Assembly: GCA_033961575.1 (NCBI GenBank)
Contig: CM066728.1
Coordinates: 103,616,852-103,680,851, forward strand
Direction of reading: 5' to 3'
DNA length: 64,000 bases
Origin: Aselliscus stoliczkanus
Lineage: Eukaryota; Chordata; Mammalia; Chiroptera; Hipposideridae
The translations under genes were made by a program, and so were the position numbers. Positions 10,531 to 22,880 of the stretch are shown piece by piece. The notes under the pieces were generated by a model. It was not told where the DNA came from. It searched no databases and saw nothing but the letters and a program-made list of their open reading frames with translations. Position 1 is the stretch's first letter. Every line of letters begins with the position of its first letter.

Positions 10531-12784
10531 ATGCTAACCAATACACCATCCTCCTGATACTGACTTAACTCATACTGTCCATTTCCATCTTACCTAGTTG
10601 GTGAGTTGTTTGAGTTGGTCTTGGAATGGTTAGTAATCATTTTTTTTCAACACTTATATCATGCTTATTCTATGCCAGACAGAATTCTATGTATCTAAAT
10701 GTAATAACTCATTAAGTGCGACAGCAGTAGACTGTATCACTGTTCAGGATACAAGGTGACCAGAGTGCACGTGACTGAGAGTCGCTGAGAAGCATTCTTC
10801 ATCCTGGAAAGAGAAGCAAACACTCAGGAATACTTGGTCATCAAGGAGGCATCATGGACTCCCATGGCCAATTTCATCTGTTAGGTACCATCTCTCTCCA
10901 GGATGAAATCTCAAGTCCAAAAATGCAATTTTCTTTGAAACAACCACTCTAAACCATCTAAAATTCTTAAAAACCCTCAATAATATCATGCAAATCACTG
11001 GGAATTGCCTATGCACCTCTGAGAGCTGAATTGATCTTTATTGATTAAAAAACCCCTAAAAGAAAGATTGCATTACTATATCTTGTTACAATGTTTATCA
11101 AAGCAATTCTGTTTAACACACATATTTAATCAAGAAAATTATCTATTACATACTTGTATTTAAGGATAGCAATAATAATTAATTCTAATCTAAATAATAG
11201 TTCTAAATAATAGAGATTGCCCAACCCCACCCCATCAATTACTCTGCCATTGTCCCCCAAAATAACCCATATCTAAAATGAATACAATGACAATTCTACT
11301 ATGGAAAGTTCTCCATTATAAAGGAATTCCCAGAGTGGTAGTTGGAGGGGGTGAGAAAGAGGGAGAAGTGCTTTTAGAAAAATATAGCATTTTTTAAAAT
11401 TAAATTAAGGATTACATTTGAGGACTATTTGAGAATCTTACACAATTTAAGACTAGACTCAATACCTTTTTTTTTTAGTTAGTCTGATAGTTCTAGCAGC
11501 TATATTATTTGTTGTTTTTATTCCATTTCTTCCAAGTATAGAGGAGAGGGAAGGGCTATTTTCCTCTGTTAACAGGTGCGGTTGAAAATAAAAATTTTAT
11601 AGTCAGTCATGAAAATGAGCCCAGTTAAGAATTTTATTTTTGTCAAAAAAATACCACCACATAGATAGAGGTCAACCTTAACAATTTCATAAAACAGGAA
11701 AAAGCTGCAGAATAAGTCTGGCCCTAATTCCCAGGACAAAAGAGCTCATTGTGTTTGTGGTGCTATCGAAACACTAGGTAGCCTTTCTGTGCCCTGGAAA
11801 ACATCATTTCGATGTTGTTCTTGGAGCCTGAACTATTTTAATCTTTGTTGCTATTAAAATACATACAAATGTTCCGTCAACATATACAAGCATAGGAGCA
11901 ATGAGGAAAAAGAAAGAAGGCAAAGTGGACCTGATTTTGAAGATATAAGATAAAACCCAAAATGGCCTAATGTCACCAAACCATCAAATATTTGCCATGC
12001 AACCTGCCATGTGTTTAATTATTTAGTATCCCATTAGGATGCGCTTGTTATATAACTGTTAAACAAATTGTCGTTTCATTTCCTGTTATTGGTAACTGCA
12101 AAACACTAGAGGTGAAAAAACTTTCATAATGGGCAAAGCATTAAAAATGACAGAAAGCAAAGTCTCCTCGATCAGGTAAGAAAAAATGATGGTGGCAATG
12201 CTATGTTTTATCGACTGCCCAGAAAAATGGGGAAATGTTGTAAATAGACAAGTTCCATTCTGTTTTATTCTAGAATACCTTCAAAGAACATACCAGGAAA
12301 AAACAAAAATGTAATCCTGCTTGCCACTTGTTATCTATATTGTATTGCTGAGTATTCTCATTGTCTCAAAATGCAACCCTAGGGTGATTTTTTAATCTTT
12401 TGTCAGTCTCTCTTGAAGACAAACTGAAGACAAATTTAGCTTTAAAGGGGTTAAAGACACTTCTTCAATCTTACAGCACAGTGAACACGCACAGACGGAT
12501 CTGATATGGCAGATCAAAGACTTGCCCCTGTAGCATTGCTGTAATTTCCTCTTTAAAACAGTGCCACTCTATAACCATTTCTTAGTTGTTAAATAAACTG
12601 TAGTGTTGCAACCTACAAAAATAATAGCTGATGAACAGGCTAGTCTTGTGCAGCCATTGAGAAGACAGTCACAATTTCAAAATCCTAATACTCCCTACAC
12701 CTTCAATTTTGTGTCTGGATCTGAAAGTTTTAAGCACTTTGAGTTTCCATCTGTATATCTGTAAAAATGGTTTTGCTATCATGT
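10531..12784. other. Unassigned 2.2-kb block
   Basis: AT-rich sequence with almost no long open frame in either strand and no obvious transposon, except a possible MIR trace near 10650-10710 (CTTATTCTATGCCAGACAGA). No young SINE or L1 interrupts it. It could hold non-coding regulatory sequence, but nothing in the bases alone shows that. Confidence 0.4.
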
Positions 12785-12965
12785 TGCTCATAGAATGGTA
12801 GGTCCAGACATGGACATGGCCCTGGAGCCCACCAATCCTCATTTCATGAATAAGGAAACAAAAGCCTGAAGGAAAAATAAAAACAAGGTTTTTCCCAGGA
12901 TCACACACCCAAGTAATTGCAGAGCTAGGATGAAAAATCAGGTCTCTAGACTTTCAGCTGAAGGC
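12785..12965 (+). mobile_element. MIR/MIR3-like SINE
   Basis: Shows the ancient MIR order: CCTCATTTCATGAATAAGGA (usually 'cctcattttacagatgagga'), AACAAAAGCCTGAAGG, CAGGATCACACACCCAAGTA and GCAGAGCTAGGATGAAAA. Heavily diverged. Confidence 0.6.
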
Positions 12966-13499
12966 TCTTTTCCATTTATAAGTAACCAGTGACGTCGAAG
13001 CTTTTGAAATACACATGTGTTTCCTTGTAGCAAAACTCCTAATGACAGAGTGTGGAAAACAGATGTAATATGAAAGTTATGTTTTTTAAGCATATCAGAA
13101 CATTTTGGGGATCAGTGCTGCTATCTAGTTAAAGAGAGCATCATTGAAAGTCATCGTGGGCTTCTAAAAATTTTAAGACTTCTTTCTATAAAGGTTATGA
13201 TGTTTAGGCCCCCTGACAGCAATGATCACATTGCTTTATAGACTAAATTGCTTTATAGAGTTAAATTGCTTTAGAGGACCAGAGAAGACTGGTGAAGAGT
13301 GCTTAATGACTGCTAGGCTTCTCTCTTGTCGTTCTGTTGGTTTTTCCCAGCTACCCTCGCTACAAATTCTGGGATGGTCACCAACCATTCTTGATTTTTA
13401 TGGGATTTGATTGTCTTCAAGGTGCCGTTTCACACCAGGGATTAAAATTTCTATATGTGACATAATAGTTCTAACACAGAAAAGCATCATAAATTTGAC
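12966..13499. other. No recognisable gene or repeat
   Basis: About 530 bases without an assignable feature. There is a small local tandem duplication near 13232-13270 (repeats of TTGCTTTATAGA). Confidence 0.45.
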
Positions 13500-13650
13500 C
13501 ATCAATTAATAAACATTTGCTCAGTACCTACACTATACCAGGTACTGTATTAGATGCTACAAGTAATACAATAAATAAATAAATAAGCATTGATCCTTGC
13601 CCTCAAGGATTCACAAACTTTAACAAACTCTTAAGTGCTAGTAAAATACA
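13500..13650 (-). mobile_element. L2 3' end, antisense
   Basis: The plus strand reads ATAAACATTTGCTCAGTACC, ACCAGGTACTGTATTAGATG and CCTTGCCCTCAAGGATTCAC. This is the complement of the L2 3' terminus. It includes a short AAAT run at about 13571-13586. Confidence 0.65.
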
Positions 13651-13744
13651 TAAAATGCTAACGGAGCACAGAGGAAAGCTACTAATTCTCAGCCAGGAAG
13701 AAAACCAAGTTGAAAGGCTGGCTTCATAGAGGAGGCAATTCCAC

Positions 13745-14240
13745 TATACATTGTTGTTTAACAAACTACCCCCACACTTAGCTTGAGACAATGATGACAT
13801 TTACTTTGCTCCTGTGTTTTCAATTGGTGCAGGACTCAGTGGGGATGACTCATCTCTGCTCCACTCAGTTTTACCTGAGGATGTTCAAGGGCTCAGCACT
13901 GGAATCATCCGAAGGCTCGTTCATTGACTTTCCTGGAAAAGGATGCTTATTCTTTCCTGAAACTTTACCTGAATGAATGAGATCACCTATATGTACCTGG
14001 ACTCCCTCACAACATGGTAGCTGGACTTTAAGGGGGAGCTGAGAGAGAGAGAGAGAGACAGACAGAGCCATATGACCTTTGGCCTAGACTCAGAAGTCAT
14101 GCAACATCAACTTTGCCATATTCTATGCATTGACATGGCCACAAAGCCTTATCTACCTCTTTATGGAGAAATGGTAAGGATATGGAAGAGCTTGTAGGAT
14201 CAGAAATATTGCTGTGGCCATTTTTGGAATTTAAAATCTA
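13745..14240 (+). repeat. Medium-copy interspersed repeat with a GA run
   Basis: Matches a familiar mammalian repeat pattern: TTTAACAAACTACCCCCACA, TTAGCTTGAGACAATGATGA, CATCCGAAGGCTCGTTCA, CACAACATGGTAGCTGGACT, then (GA)n at 14041-14060 and a CATGCAACATCAACTTTGCC segment. I cannot name the family with confidence. Confidence 0.4.
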
Positions 14241-14484
14241 CCACAGCAAGTAATTTTTGAGCTAGACCGTGAAGGATGAGAATTTTTTTCTAGGTAAAGA
14301 AGGGAATATTTAGACAGAGAGAATATACAAAGAAAGAGTCATGTAGAGGGAAATTCATAACATTTTATCTGTCCATAAATAATATAGAAATCAGAGAGAA
14401 AATAGCTAAAACTCACCAAATCAGAACCATATTTTCACTAAAATGAAAGGGAAAAAGTAAAATATTATTTCCATCCCATCATTG

Positions 14485-14675
14485 ACTATCATATGCTAAA
14501 CATTGTGCAAAATACTTTCTATTTAATCTCCCAATAACCCTAACTAGTAATATTATATCCCCATTTTATGGAGGAAAACTGAGGTTCTGAAAAGCGAAAC
14601 TATATACATAGCTGCTAAGAGGAACCCATCCTAGGCCTATGTGATTCCAAAGCTCATGGTCTTAACAACAGTGTT
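14485..14675 (+). mobile_element. MIR SINE
   Basis: MIR core order is visible: TTTAATCTCCCAATAACCCT, TATTATATCCCCATTTTATG, GAGGAAAACTGAGGTTCTGA, CTATGTGATTCCAAAGCTCA. An ancient tRNA-derived SINE, diverged. Confidence 0.7.
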
Positions 14676-14749
14676 ATTCTAGGAACCCAAAAAATGAAAA
14701 CTAAATCTGAGCCAAAAACATAGGACTATCATACTGGTTAAGAAATTAC

Positions 14750-15115
14750 CAGCTGTTAAGAAGATAACCCCCCAAATCTCAGAAGATTAACATAGCTCAG
14801 CTTTACTTTTGCTCATGGAAATTCTGAAATAGAAGTTTCTGACCAAGAAGAGCCTTCTTTAAGAAGTAATTCAAGGGCTTATGGCCATTGTCTCTTATGG
14901 TTCACTGCGGTCCACACTTTCCCTCCAAGGTTATCCTTGAAAGGAAAAGAGCTTGAAGATTTAATTACTCAGGCTGGAGATTCAATAGCTCACCTCTACT
15001 CACATTCTATTGGCTAGAACTTAGTCACATGACCATATTTAACTGCAACGCAGGCTGGGAAATGTGACTCAACCACAGCAACTTAGCAAGCCAAGTGACT
15101 CTCTCATAGAACTGT
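14750..15115 (+). repeat. Diverged interspersed repeat, family unknown
   Basis: Segments such as CACATTCTATTGGCTAGAAC, TTAGTCACATGACCATATTT and GCAGGCTGGGAAATGTGA follow a recurring mammalian repeat pattern. Identity is not resolved and the boundaries are approximate. Confidence 0.35.
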
Positions 15116-16353
15116 AAAATATGCTCAAAGTGTTGAGAGGATTTACAGAAATAAATAAGCACTTCACTCATGTTATTTAAGTTGATGGATTTTTATTTAT
15201 TTCTCCTCGAACCAATGTATGAAATTCTGGAAAGCATTAGCATGTAATCTAAATATGAACTCATCATAAATCATTTGCCATGTTTGTTTTTACATGAGGC
15301 AAAAAATATTATAAAATAAATACCACAGTCAAGGGGAGAATTACAAACTGAGTTAGCCACTGCCAAAACTAAAGCGAGTAAAGACTTTGGATTTGTCAAT
15401 AAATGAGCTAACCTATAATTAAAAATTAGTAAAGAGTAAAAACACAGTCTTACATATAAATAATATTAAATATACCCCATGTTTTGGATTTCGATGACTT
15501 AAACTTTAAACTAACTACCTTGACTGCCTTTATCAAGGTCTTCCATGTCCACTCACAGGCACATTACCTCCGCTCTACAACTCAACCTCAGCCAACATGC
15601 CCCTCTCGCCATTCCTTGGACACCAAACATGCTCTCAGCTCAGGGTCTTTGCTCTGGGGAAACAGAAAGAACTTTTTCTAGTACAATAAATGGAGTAAGA
15701 AAGATAATCTACCTACGATGGTGCATATGGTTGAAAAGTGGCTATTCATGCTATGGAGCTGATTTGCAAATCTGATCTGGAAAGGAGCGATCCAAAATAT
15801 TGCCCAAACCCAAACAATAGACCTCATAGGAGATTCACAAGCCATTACATATGGAGATTCACGAGCCATAACTCTAAAACTGAAACTCTATAGATACACG
15901 AAATGAGTTTGAGCTTTGTTGCATCAGAGAAAACAGAATTACTCCCTAATAATTGTCTTTATATATAGAAAGAATATATTAAGGAAACTACCAGAGCTGA
16001 GAATCATTTCTCTTTACCTTCATCCCATCCCACCCTAACAAGGACATAAAGCAAAATCACGAAATTATAATAAGATAGATTTTGGTTAAATATAAAAGTC
16101 TTTGGAAGATTATTCATGAATAAGAACAGGGAACAATGAGAGCCTCAGCTCTGTTCATAAATTCCCTCAGGGCAGAAATATAACATGCTTTTGGAGGTGC
16201 TTTGAAACTCTAGTTGAACATGTACCATGCTTGTGACATGGGCTGAAATCAAATGACGTCATCCTAAAAACTCAACTGTCTCTGGAGTTCACATTTCCCC
16301 TTCAGATAGTCTCCTCTCAGAAGACTCCCTACTCCCCACCCCTTAAAGGACAT
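15116..16353. other. No recognisable gene or repeat
   Basis: AT-rich 1.2 kb. Short frames around 15484-15775 overlap one another in different phases and have no recognisable domain. Confidence 0.45.
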
Positions 16354-16679
16354 TGCTATGGTCCCCAAAAATTCATATTTTGAAACTTAATCCCCACAGT
16401 GAAGATGGTTGGTGGTGGATCCTTTGGAGAGTAATTAAGTCATGAGGAAAATTAGTGCCCTCAGGCGAAGAGCCACGAGAAAGGGGGCCTCTCTCCATCA
16501 GGTGAGGACGCACAGCAAGAAGGCCGCCATCTGCAAACCAGGAAGCGGGCTCTCACCAGGAGCTCAACTGGCCGGCACATTGATCTTGGACTTCACAACC
16601 TCCAAAACTATGAGAAACGAATGTTACTTCATCCACCCAGTCTATAGTATTGTCATAGCAGCCTGAGCAGGCTAAGGCA
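16354..16679 (+). mobile_element. MLT1-type LTR (ERVL-MaLR-like)
   Basis: The element runs TGCTATGGT...TAAGGCA and contains the landmark order ATTCATATTTTGAAACTTAA, GGTGAGGACGCACAGCAAGA, GGCCGCCATCTGCAAACCAG, GATCTTGGACTTCACAACCT, GAGAAACGAATGTTACTTCA and CCCAGTCTATAGTATTGTCA. This is a solo LTR of an ancient endogenous retrovirus-like element, non-coding. A second copy of the same kind is at 24435-24806. Confidence 0.65.
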
Positions 16680-17390
16680 GAGGCTGAAGCCAGTATTATT
16701 TTAATGCTGAAAGTAGAGTTCCAAACCCTCACCACGGGCTTTCCTTTAGCACAGAAAAAATTGTGCCTCTCACTTTATCTATGTTTACAAACCAGGCTAC
16801 CTGGAGTAGAGACAAAGGTACAGCAGAAACGAGGTCAAGGTGTTCTTCAAAACCTCAAGTATACCCATCTAAGGAGCAGAACAATCCAAACAGAGGAACA
16901 AAATTACAATGCTTTCACCCTACCTATTACTCAAGTACAAATTCATTTATTATGTTATTCCTTTGATGATTTTCTTTTTCAATAGCTTGGCAGGAAAGAC
17001 CCAATGAGCTGTGCCGTGTGTAAAAGATTAAAAGTTATACCAAGACTTTTTCAGCAGCTATTTCAGACATAGATGGAAAATTATGTTGACTTTATCAATT
17101 TCAGATACAAAGACATAGAAATAATCCCAATTCTAGTCATCTCTGTTACTTATTTACATTTTCCGTGAGTATTAGCTACAAAAGCTAAGAGTAAACAAAA
17201 TGAAAGCACCTAAAAACCTACAGTTGTACATTTGCTTCGTTAATGCCATGAGCTACCCCTATATCCTCACCAACTGGAAACAGTCAACACATCAGCAAAC
17301 AGTAATGAACTAAATCATTAGTGATGGAAAATGAAAGGCAGGGTAGGGGGATAATAAAGACATCTTGATGATGAATTGAACATCAAGATT
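16680..17390. other. No recognisable gene or repeat
   Basis: Unassigned AT-rich sequence between an LTR and the trimeric SINE. It ends in a short G-run (17391-17398) at the SINE border. Confidence 0.45.
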
Positions 17391-17899
17391 GGGGGGGGCA
17401 GTCAAGTGGCTCAGTTGGTTACAAGCTTGCTCAAGAGTGCAAGCTCTGAGCAACAGGGTCACTGTTGGATTCCCACATGGGCCAGAGAGCTGAGCTGCCG
17501 CTGAGCTGCCGACAGGTGGCAGGATGGCTCAGCTGGTGAGAGCACGTGCTCCTAACAACAAGGTTGTCTGTTAGAGATGGTGGGCTATGCCCACCCACAA
17601 CTAAGACTGAATTTCGCATCTTGAGCTGAGCTGCCGCCCAGGTGGCTCAGGGGATAGAGCATGTGCTTTTAACAACAAAGCTGCTGGTTCGACTCTCACA
17701 TGGAATGGTGGCTAAGCCCACCTACAACTAAGATTGAACACAGCACCTTGAGCTGCGCAGCACGACTGGACTTGGAGCTGAGCTTGCTGCGCGTCCTTCA
17801 CAACTAAGATTGAAGGATACCAACTTGGCTGTTCCCCTTCCCCGATTCCCCAACACTGTTCCCCTCCCCCAATTCCCCAATAAAATCTTTGGGGGGAAA
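17391..17899 (+). mobile_element. Composite SINE with three tRNA-like heads
   Basis: Three VES-type heads occur in tandem. Each opens with a GTGGCTCAG-type A-box: at about 17407 (TGGCTCAGTTGG), 17524 (TGGCTCAGCTGG) and 17641 (TGGCTCAGGGGA). B-box-like GGTTCGA is best kept in the third (about 17687). Heads two and three share a body with CCCACCTACAACTAAGATTG and GCACCTTGAGCTG-like blocks. The last unit is joined to the same 3' tail as the long SINEs (TGTTCCCCTTCCCCGATTCC, then CAATAAAATCTTT). No clear target duplication could be read. One tail and three heads suggest a multimeric SINE; successive insertions are the alternative. Confidence 0.8.
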
Positions 17900-18491
17900 A
17901 ACATTAGGGATGGGGAAGTAAAAAATAAGAGCGGCACCCAGATTTCTGGCTTGGGAAAAATGGGTGTCATTCAAGGAGATAAGAAAATAAAAGGGGAGGC
18001 TTGGGAGTAAACATAATAAATCCATTCAGGGACATGCTTATCTTCAAGAGTCCGTGGATACACCAATGCAGAGCTAGAAGCGAGGCATGTGACTGAAGAG
18101 TTGATTATAGAGTTATTGACATGCCCGTCAAAGCTGTAAGCATGGATGACGCATCCCAGGAAGAGTACAGAGTGAGGAGAGAAGACAAGGATGGCACTCT
18201 GAGGAAGGCTGAAATGCATCGTGAGCAGCAGAGGTTCCTGAACAGGCAACTCAAATGGAGCAAGCAGGAAGGAACGAGGTAACTGGGGAGAGAATGGGTC
18301 ATGGAAGCCAAGTGAGGAAAGACGGATGTGGCTGAGTGGATGCCACAAAGGGCTCCAGTAAGATAGGACACAGAGTGTCCCCTGGATCTGACCTATGGAT
18401 GTCAGTGACCGTGAGGGCAGAGGTCAGGTGGCAGCAGGTTGGGCAGTGAATTAAAACAATGAGTGCAGACAACAAATGCAGTGTTCTTTGG
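17900..18491. other. No recognisable gene or repeat
   Basis: About 590 bases of purine-rich sequence with overlapping antisense frames (for example 17971-18348) that lack recognisable domains. Confidence 0.45.
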
Positions 18492-18672
18492 AGTGGTGGG
18501 TCTCAAACTGAGTCCCCAAAGATCAGCATCACCTGTGAACTTGTTAAAAATGCACATTCTTGGACCCTACCCCAAACCTCCTGAATCAGAAACTCTGGGG
18601 ATGGAGCCCAGTAATTTGGGCTTGAACAAGTTCTCTAGATGATCCTGGTACACCCCAAAGCTTGACATGCAC
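18492..18672 (+). mobile_element. MER5A-like hAT-Charlie MITE
   Basis: Characteristic order: GTGGTGGGTCTCAAACTGAG, CAGCATCACCTGTGAACTTG, TTAAAAATGCACATTCTTGG, ACCCTACCCCAAACCTCCTG, AATCAGAAACTCTGGGGATG and GAGCCCAGTAATTTGGGCTT. A non-autonomous ancient DNA transposon, non-coding. Confidence 0.8.
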
Positions 18673-20468
18673 AGGGCCTGGAGAAGTTTACACCTGGAGA
18701 GAAGAAGAAGGAACCATTGGTGGAAGGACGAGGAGGACAGCCAAGAGAGGGTTTTGTTTTTCAAAATGGGAGCTATTTTTTAACATGTGTATATACAAGG
18801 AGGAAAGAATCAGTGTTTAAAACGAAGAGACTGGATCTATAGGAAAGAAAAGGTAAGTGCTGAAGCTAATCCTTGGGAGAATCAGAAAGTAGATGGTGAT
18901 TATTGTGAGATATAAAGACAGACAAGCAGCCTAAGAATTATATCCTAGTGCTGGTACCCACCTATCCACTAGGCAAAGCACTGATGACAACATATTTTTG
19001 TTATGACAAATCTGTTTCTAATATTTCAACCACTGCCTCCTCTAAGAATCTCCGTACTTTTATTTACTAAGTGACTAACACCTCCAGGGCTTAGAGCATT
19101 TCATTGCATCTGAGTTATAAAGTCTAGGCAGGTCCATTTCAGGTTAACAGTCCACCTAGACGTGGTCTCAAGGCTACTATACATGTGAGCTCGACTCCAT
19201 GGTGCTTTAGTCCCTGGCTAAGGCATTTGTCACCACCCTGGACATGCTCCTTACTGGGGCCATGTGAGCTACAGGACTCAGTCATGACCCAGAGAGGCTG
19301 GGAGGAGCAGTATTTTCCAAGGACAGGGACAAAATGAGAAGGAAAGTCTGGGACTTTTTCCAGACAAAGTGGGTAGGAGACATTTACCCAATGGCTTCAA
19401 CAAAAACAAAATTCCATCTTCTGAGGCGATTCAAAATGTCAAATACAGACAAAATTTTAAAGGGGGAAAAAAAGAGGTTTGTCTGGTGGGGAAAAAATGG
19501 GAGGCTGCCGGTTATGACACCACCATTGGAGATGTTTACTTTGTTTTTCCTCTGGTCGAACTGGTCTGCAAAGACCTGGTGCACCTGGGCAAGAGACAGT
19601 AGCAAAACAAGTGTCTGTACAGGAGAGCTACAGGGAGAGTCAAAGATTTTTAACTTGCATTAACCCCAGTCTTGACTTACTTTTACGTAAAAACATGGTG
19701 TTAAATCTTTGTGGTTAAAATCCTAGGTTGACAGCCTTTAATAAAGTGCAGACACTGCAAACCCCACAATAAACAGAACTATGGACCAAATGACATTCCC
19801 GTTTGAAGGTTGCTTTTGAAAACCCAAGGGAGCAGCACTAACAACACAGGAAGAGTCGGCAATTAATTTCCTTTCTAGGGGCTTTCAGAATGTCTGCCAG
19901 AATTGACTATGCAAAGCCAAATTAATGCCACATCAAGGTATTAACCCAGATCACCAATTAGTTAGTCTACTCAAAGTCCTGTCTGGTAGTAACTCCTGTT
20001 GACTACTAGCTTGGAGGAAGTGTGAGAGTTGGAAAAAAAAAAAAAAAGGCATCCCTATTCCCAGCACCGATCCACACACCGTCCTGTTTCAACTAACACT
20101 AATTTTCTTCCTTCCCTTTCCCACCCCACTTGAGGGACAGGAAAGTCAAGTTTGGGGACCATCTTTGGTAAAAAAAAAAATAAAGAAATACATGCATTCC
20201 TGTGTGTATCTATACCACACTGAAAGAGCACACCTTTCCTTCTTCTCTTCTTTATCCTTCTGACCTTGGGAGGACAAGGGCTGGGCATGTCTTCTGAAAT
20301 CAGTGTGCCTTTGGGCCCCAGGCTGTTCAGTACGGAAGAGCTCCTCACATGGCCAGTGAGCATGAAAATGCACCACTGATTTTCTTTTCTAGTAGAAGCA
20401 GCATTTTCTACCAGACATTAAAGTGTTATAAAATTAATTTAATGAATCATGACTAGTATTTGGGATAT
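18673..20468. other. No recognisable gene or repeat
   Basis: About 1.8 kb with no assignable feature besides a poly-A run at about 20032-20047. Frames near 19334-19663 overlap in three phases on both strands, which argues against coding. Confidence 0.45.
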
Positions 20469-20523
20469 GGATAGGATAGGATAGGATAGGATAGGATAGG
20501 ATAGGATAGGATAGGATAGGATA
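20469..20523. repeat. (GGATA)n pentanucleotide array
   Basis: Eleven perfect consecutive GGATA units, 55 bases, preceded by an imperfect unit (GGATAT). No interruptions, so it is probably young and length-variable. It is not a CRISPR array: the units are contiguous, without spacers. Confidence 0.97.
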
Positions 20524-22483
20524 CAAAATATCAGAACCAATCACTGGTACTAAGGGGGAGGACTGGCCTGTGAAACTTGTATTTAAGTTTTGTGTGTAAG
20601 TGTGTGTGCACCCACACAGGTGTAATTGTGTTCTGAGTCACAATGTGAAATGGACCTTTTCTAATCAAATGTTTCAACGCTACAGTAATTGAAATGAAAC
20701 TCTTCATCAAACTCCCAGTGTTTGCCAGTTTTCCCCTCTGAATAAATAACTGCTCATGGTGGTGTAGCTTGTCAGCCAAATGTTCAGAGCCAGTGTTCGG
20801 AGGCAAACGTGAGCCCGTCCTTTTTGAACAGTGTCTCCCTATCACGGCGACCCTCTGCAGCGTGACCTCTCTGGGATGCTGAGGGGCCCAATGTTCTGGA
20901 GCTGAAAGCACAAAACCTGTGGGGCTTATTCCCAAGGTTTCTCAGAAATAACATGTCTAGGCCTACCCATACTTCCTCGCCCCACATGGACAGACACCAA
21001 ACACAAGTCTCAGTCTAGCCTTTGAAGACCATCCATCAACAAACTAAGGAACCCCACAGTTTGCATTTTCAATTTCAAAGGATGTTTTAAGAAAACACGT
21101 AAGTATTACTTTCCAAGAAAATGGTTACAAAAGGCTCAAATACAAACACTCCCATTTATATTCCATCTTCAATCAAGACAAAAAGCACCAGGACAAAAAT
21201 TTTCCCTTTCCATGCAGCAGGTGCCAACCCCTGAGTTTTTCCACCACAAGTTGAAAGGATGCTGGCCTGGCAGCGTGGCTTCCCGCACTGCCCCCGAATG
21301 GCTTCCCCGGGTCCCGCCCTTATAAGCTCTCCAGTTGTACACAGAGACACATCCATTTGCAAAAGATGTGGACAACATTGCTTTTTATTCAGGTAATAAA
21401 TAATATTGCCATGTTGCTTGTTTCTTCCCTTAGAATTCTCTCAATGTAATTTTATTGTGAAAATCAAAATCAAAATATTGAAACTTTTCTTTTCCTCTTC
21501 AGGCACAGGAATGAAATTTGGAGGCCTTATAAAAATAAAAAGCTAGGGATTTTTACAAGGAACATCTGTCATGCTCAAGGAACATCAATTAATCTTAGTA
21601 TGTTTAATATGTTCACATCAACAGAACATGTATTTTAAAGTTATGTTTGATGAAATGCAAGCTACCCAAGAGATGAGAGGATCAAAAAAGCTTTTGGTGA
21701 AAGAAGAAGAATTTGTACAATCCCATTTGACAAATTACACTTAAAAAAATAAATTGGTAATTATTCCCCTTTGTAGTTCACATTTGATGGGTCAATGTTT
21801 AGTGATCATGGAATCGAGACCAATTCCTTTGAACTTAGACCTAAGTTCAAAGTTGCTTTCTTTCTTACAGGATGCACATTGCATTCATTCTCATTGCATT
21901 CACTTTGTACATTCCAGCATAACAGGGACTTAAAAGTATAAAATTACTAAACAAAATAAAGAAGATTTATGAGTCAAATTTCACATTATTCCAGGTAGAA
22001 AACAACATGAAGCTTCTATGGCTAAATATTGATTAGCCAAGTGCACACTTTGTCCTTTTTGTTCTGAAAGGAAACATTACTCATAAGTAAAGAATCCATA
22101 CCTATAGAAATTGTATTCATTTTGGTATCTTTTGAATTAAGAGTCCTTCAGAACGAAGCACAGACTACAGATTCTCAAAGTCCTTTCCCGAAGCAAGGAG
22201 GTGGTTGACTGAGAGTGTGGATATTCGTGAAACTTTCATGAGAAATAAGCAAGTCCTGCCTGAGAGCCTAGTGTCCTGAACACGTGCCTCCTACCAAAGT
22301 ATTAGGACCCATGAGAACAGGACAACATGATCAGGGCCTTCTCTCCCCTACAGGACGGACTCCGTTTAGGAGTGGAAAAGCAGGCCATGCGGCCAGGCCT
22401 CTCAGGGCTGATGCCCTTATAATGAACACACTGCATAGCACTTCCAGATAATTCCTTTCAAACCAGAGGAGAGTTTTTTATGA
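20524..22483. other. No recognisable gene or repeat
   Basis: About 2 kb of unassigned sequence. The longest frame (134 codons, minus, 20531-20935) has no domain I recognise and is overlapped by another antisense frame. Confidence 0.45.
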
Positions 22484-22880
22484 CCGATTGTAATAGTTAG
22501 TCTTATATGCCAATGTGGCAAGGCTACAATGCCCAGTGATTCAATCCAACACTGGTCTAGGGGAAAGTAGTTTGTATGGGTGCCTAACATCTAGGATCAG
22601 TTAACTTTAAAGAAAGGTGATTACCCTCAATAATGTGAGTGGACCTCATCCAATCCACTGAAGGCCTTAAGTGGAAAACTGAGATTTCGCAGTGGAAGAA
22701 GAAATTCTACCTGTAGATTACAACATTAGTTCCTACCAGGGGGTTTCCAGACAACTCTTCCTGACAGTGTGGCATAGCAATGTCAGACTTGCCATCTTCA
22801 CAATTGCTGGCTGTTTCTCTGGAAGAACCCTGATTGATCTACCAGTCAACTGGTCTGGGATGGCATCTATCTAAGTTCAT
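22484..22880 (+). mobile_element. Medium-copy LTR-like repeat
   Basis: Landmarks of a common mammalian repeat: TAATAGTTAGTCTTATATGC, TCAATCCAACACTGGTCTAG, GATTACCCTCAATAATGTGA, GTGGACCTCATCCAATCCAC, TGAAGGCCTTAAGTGGAAAA and AGAAGAAATTCTACCTGTAG. I think it is an LTR of the ERVL-MaLR type but cannot fix the family name. Confidence 0.5.

Noticed and set aside
20469..20523. CRISPR-like array
   Set aside because: Contiguous 5-base units without spacers, in mammalian DNA; a microsatellite.
20531..20935. 134-codon minus-strand frame as a gene
   Set aside because: No recognisable domain, overlapped by another antisense frame, no splice or promoter context.
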